This document shows, piece after piece, positions 60,916-64,000 of a DNA stretch of 64,000 nucleotides. The translations under genes were made by a program, and so were the position numbers. The stretch comes from Antedon mediterranea (taxonomy: Eukaryota; Echinodermata; Crinoidea; Comatulida; Antedonidae), in the NCBI RefSeq assembly GCF_964355755.1, contig NC_092677.1, positions 15,472,101-15,536,100 on the forward strand. Direction: 5' to 3'. Each line of letters begins with the position of its first letter. Positions within the stretch are counted from its first letter, which is position 1. Under the pieces are notes generated by a model that ran no database searches, was not told the origin of the DNA, and was given only the letters and a program-made list of their open reading frames with translations.

Positions 60916-62426
60916 ATAGCCATCAAAGAGTCATGGACAAACGAGATAATTAATAATGCAATTCTAAAGTTAGATGGGTATTCTTTGCTGTGTAGGCAAG
61001 ATAGACTTGATACGAAAGATGGGCGAGGTGGTGGGACCCCGGTGGGACCCTACTTTATGTTAGGAATCTATTGCTGCAACAGATTTAAGTGATATTTCAC
61101 AGGATTTCAGCAATTCTGTTTGGGCTGAAAATCTGAAATCCACCTAAAGGAGCGTCGGAAAGCCATTATTGGTATTGTCTACCGGTCACCTAATAGTTCA
61201 CTTCACAATAATATACAAATGTATGTACCTATGAGAGAAGTTTCAAATAAGTCGTGTCCTACAGTTATAATCGGAGACTTTAATTTTCCAGGTATTGATT
61301 GGGAAAATTTAGAGTCTAATTTGGATGGTCAGGATTTTTTGGATTTTGTTGAAGATGCATATCTTACCCAACATGTTGAATCAGCGACTAGAGGAAATAA
61401 CATTTTGGATCTTATTTTAACTAATGAACCTAATATGGTGTCTGATGTTGCTTGTGTTGGTAGACTTGGGTCTAGTGATCATGATATGCTAGAATTTTGT
61501 TGTAATATTGATACGCTGATTAATGATAGTACAGAATATGTCTTTGATTTTAGGAGAGCCAACTGGAATAATATTAGAGACGTGCTTGTAGAAGTGGATT
61601 GGCCCAGCCTAACTGAATTTCCATCTATATCTGAGTCATCGTCAAAATTTGAAGGTGTTTATAATTCTGTCCCAAGGGATAACATACCTTTAAAATTGAG
61701 AAGACATAATAGAAAACCGCCTTTTATCAACAGAAAAGTTATTCGGTCAATTCGGAAGAGAAAATTATGGAAACGTTACTGTAATTCGAGGGATTCCATA
61801 GACTTTGAAATTTATAAGAGATTTTCCAATAGGGTCAAGTCCAAAGTAAGGAGTGCCAAGAGAAAATTTGACAAAAAATTGGCTGATAACATTTGAGTTC
61901 AAGAATTTTGTTGGAGACTGCTAGTGTTATTGCGACTCCTTTAGCCCGTCTATTTCAGAGATGTTTTGATGAAAATTATGTTCCTCCTTTATGGAAGAAA
62001 GCCAATGTTTCCTCTATTTTTAAAAAAGGCTCTAAGAAATCACCGGCAAACTATAGGCCTGTTAGTTTAACTTCCCGTTTTTGTAAATTGATGGAATCTG
62101 TCTTGAGGGATGATATTATTGATCATCTTGACTCGTTCCATTTACTGAATACATGGGTTCTTGAAAGGAAGATCTTGTCTGACAAATTTACTAATGTTTC
62201 TTGAGAAGGTGACATATGAAATTGACCAGGGTTTACCAGTAGATGTAATTTATTTTGATTTCCAAAAGGCCTTCGATAAAGTTTCTCATGTAAGGTTGAT
62301 GAATAAAGTTTTGGCTCATGGTATTGAAGGTCCATTTGGCATGTGGATACAAAATTGGCTTAGTGATAGATCTCAAAGGGTTGTTGTGAATGGTAGGAAA
62401 TCTGAGTGGGTGGGCCCCTGTTCATA

Positions 62427-62500
62427 GTGGTGTGCCTCAGGGTTCGGTCCTCGGACCGGTGCAGTGGTGTGCCTCAGGGTTCGGTCCTCGGATCGGTGCT
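62427..62500 (+). repeat. 37-bp tandem duplication in the CR1 reverse transcriptase
   Basis: GTGGTGTGCCTCAGGGTTCG starts at 62427 and again at 62464, with one substitution between units (GGACCGG / GGATCGG). It duplicates the PQGSVLG motif and shifts the frame. Confidence 0.85.
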
Positions 62501-62546
62501 TTTACTCATTTTTATTGATGACATAGATTTTTCCATTGATTCTTCA

Positions 62547-63798
62547 TCTATATATAAATTTACGTAAGGGCAAAAATCGGTAAATCGTGCGTTATTTCTA
62601 GAATGTTTACTCGATGGTATATAAAGTTGGTTCGTACTTTCGGTACTAATTTTAACCACCTGATGTAACCCTGTTTACTAATTAAATTGAGTTCGATAAT
62701 TAGTTATTGACGATTAAAACGAATTTAGGTTCAACGATTTGCCCCAAATAGGGGTGTTTTTCGATCGTGGTATACACTGTCTAATGGATGTCAATTTGAA
62801 AAATACCCGCACACAATAATACGAGGACACTTCGCATTTTCCTATCTCCTCCTACGATAATTGTTTTTAATAGCTGAAAACCGGTTGAACAGTTCGAGTA
62901 CACCATCATAATGTTGAAGACAGGCCGATTTTCTTTAAAAAATGGTATTTTGATACATGTAATATACGTTTTTACAAATGTATTGATTTGTGATGAATGG
63001 AACGTTCCAAATTATTTGGTTTAACCATAGAGGTATAGATTTAGATTTATGGGCCACCTTGGAGAATAAACATAAATAGTATTGCAATGCTGTACAATAC
63101 TGTTAAGGTATTAACCACTTTTGATCGCAATTTGAATCGCGAATTTCTTACTGTGAGTGTTGGTACTGTTAGATATAATATAAACAAATATACAAATAAA
63201 CTTTATTACTGTGAGTGTGGGTAGGCCTTACTGTTAGATTATAAACATATAATATACAAATAAATAAACGTTATTACTGACAGTTGTTTCTCAACGTTTG
63301 TATTAATTAATAATTTAAAAATATATAAACGTACGTAGTGGTGTATCGTTACATGTACTTTACTATTTCAATCGACTATGACAGTGAGAGTTTTAACAAA
63401 GTATTAAATCGTAAATGTTTTACTGTATTTAGTGGTATATTATTTATAGGCCTATAAAACATTAAAAACAATATTTCGTTACTGAGTGGATAAGAATATA
63501 TTTTAAAATGTTTCCTCTTTGTACCTATCTTCTTCCCCCATCCCTCAACCATTAATGTTACATACAAAACACAAATTGGGTTTGTTTAAATAGTCCAAAT
63601 AAAAAAATTTGACTCATTTTGTTTCTCTCTCGGAAGTAATTCCCAGGGTGCTAATTTTAGCTGACTACATAAATCATCATGTATATTTATTCGTTTCTGA
63701 AACCTCCATTTTTTTCTCGCTGGAAAATACTGTGTATTCGAGAACCATCTGTGGGCACGACCTAGATGGTACGCGAGCGAAGCGAGCGTGCCATCTAG
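62547..63798 (+). mobile_element. Helitron (non-autonomous), complete ends, inserted in CR1
   Basis: 1252 bp, starting TCTATATATAAATTTACGTA and ending CATCTAG, between a host A (62546) and T (63799), with no target duplication. These are Helitron rules (5' TC, 3' CTRR, A|T insertion). The 3' end forms a hairpin, ATGGTACGC (63766-63774) with GCGTGCCAT (63786-63794), which abuts CTAG and extends into a CTAGATGG...CCATCTAG palindrome. Removing the element restores the CR1 frame exactly (IDSS|LLKFADDIKLF). No Rep/helicase frame. A related copy lies at 48796-50119. Confidence 0.85.
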
Positions 63799-64000
63799 TT
63801 GTTGAAATTTGCTGATGACATTAAATTGTTTGGAAGTGTGCATTCCGAGGTCGATCCTGGAGTACTACAAAATGATATTGACAAGTTATCACTTTGGTGT
63901 CGTGAATCCCAAATGAGCTTTAATAGTAGTAATAGTAGGGGTTATCCTAGATGAAGTAACGGAACAAAAAGACTTGGGAGTGATTATTGATAAATCTAAA

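Larger units (their letters stand above)
59700..64000 (+). pseudogene. CR1 LINE ORF2, interrupted by two insertions; continues past window end
   Basis: Endonuclease: KILYTNAQSIMNKIDELR (about 59972), DLIA (60052) | 0.85-kb insert | IKESWTNEI (60922), GRGGGT (61023), IIGDFNFPGIDWENLES (about 61270), GNNILDLILTNEP (about 61395), GSSDHDMLEF (61468). RT: KGSKKSPANYRPVSLTS (about 62025), VDVIYFDFQKAFDKVSHVRL (62240), GVPQGSVLG (62430 and again 62467), LIFIDDIDFSIDSS (about 62500) | Helitron | LLKFADDIKLFGSV (63799), KDLGVIIDKSK (63970). Frames shift near 61035 (11-bp tandem duplication), 61140-61220, 61900, 62150-62200 and 62420 (37-bp tandem duplication). The motif set is canonical CR1. Confidence 0.88.

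Overview
This window is eukaryotic nuclear DNA from an animal. It is AT-rich, has spliced genes with long introns, and most of it is transposable-element sequence. The LINE families (L2/CR1, Rex1-like, Tx1/L1-like), the Gypsy-type LTR elements, a Helitron, the frequent TAGGCCTA-type words, and a secreted gene with PAN-like and Link-like domains suggest a marine invertebrate deuterostome, possibly an echinoderm. That placement is inference. No operons, prokaryotic signals or CRISPR arrays were seen.

Layout. 1-19060: three successive copies of a giant, almost fully palindromic element. The complete copy is 7.2 kb with two arms of about 3.5 kb around a loop of about 0.17-0.19 kb. The ends are TATGGCAAGC...GCTTGCCATA, target duplications are 6-7 bp, and a paralogous empty site lies within the window. 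20.6-23.7 kb: a broken L2-type LINE. 23.8-26.5 kb: an apparently intact three-exon gene for a secreted protein (signal peptide, PAN-like domain, three Link-like modules). 27.9-30.3 kb: a small hairpin MITE and a foldback element built on degenerate short repeats. 30.8-31.6 kb: a Rex1-like LINE fragment. 34.5-41.5 kb: an inverted-repeat pair enclosing a very young gag-only LTR mini-element, a broken Tx1/L1-like LINE and a Mutator-like TIR element with a 10-bp target duplication. 43.7 kb and 47.9 kb: two possible exons of unrecognised genes. 45.6-46.8 kb: a truncated, frameshifted paralogue of the PAN-Link gene, followed by a minisatellite. 48.8-50.1 kb: a Helitron copy. 51.2-56.6 kb: a deleted Gypsy-like LTR retrotransposon carrying a nested tRNA-derived SINE and a nearly intact Rex1-like LINE. 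59.0-64.0 kb: a CR1 LINE broken by an insertion of about 0.85 kb and by a 1.25 kb Helitron, running off the window end.

The only confident host gene is the PAN-Link gene. Its decayed duplicate about 21 kb downstream, with the same exon structure, suggests a local tandem family. The rest records repeated nested transposition, which can be ordered in time from target duplications, interrupted reading frames and empty-site copies in the same window. The most unusual content is the trio of giant palindromes, which encode no transposase that I can recognise.
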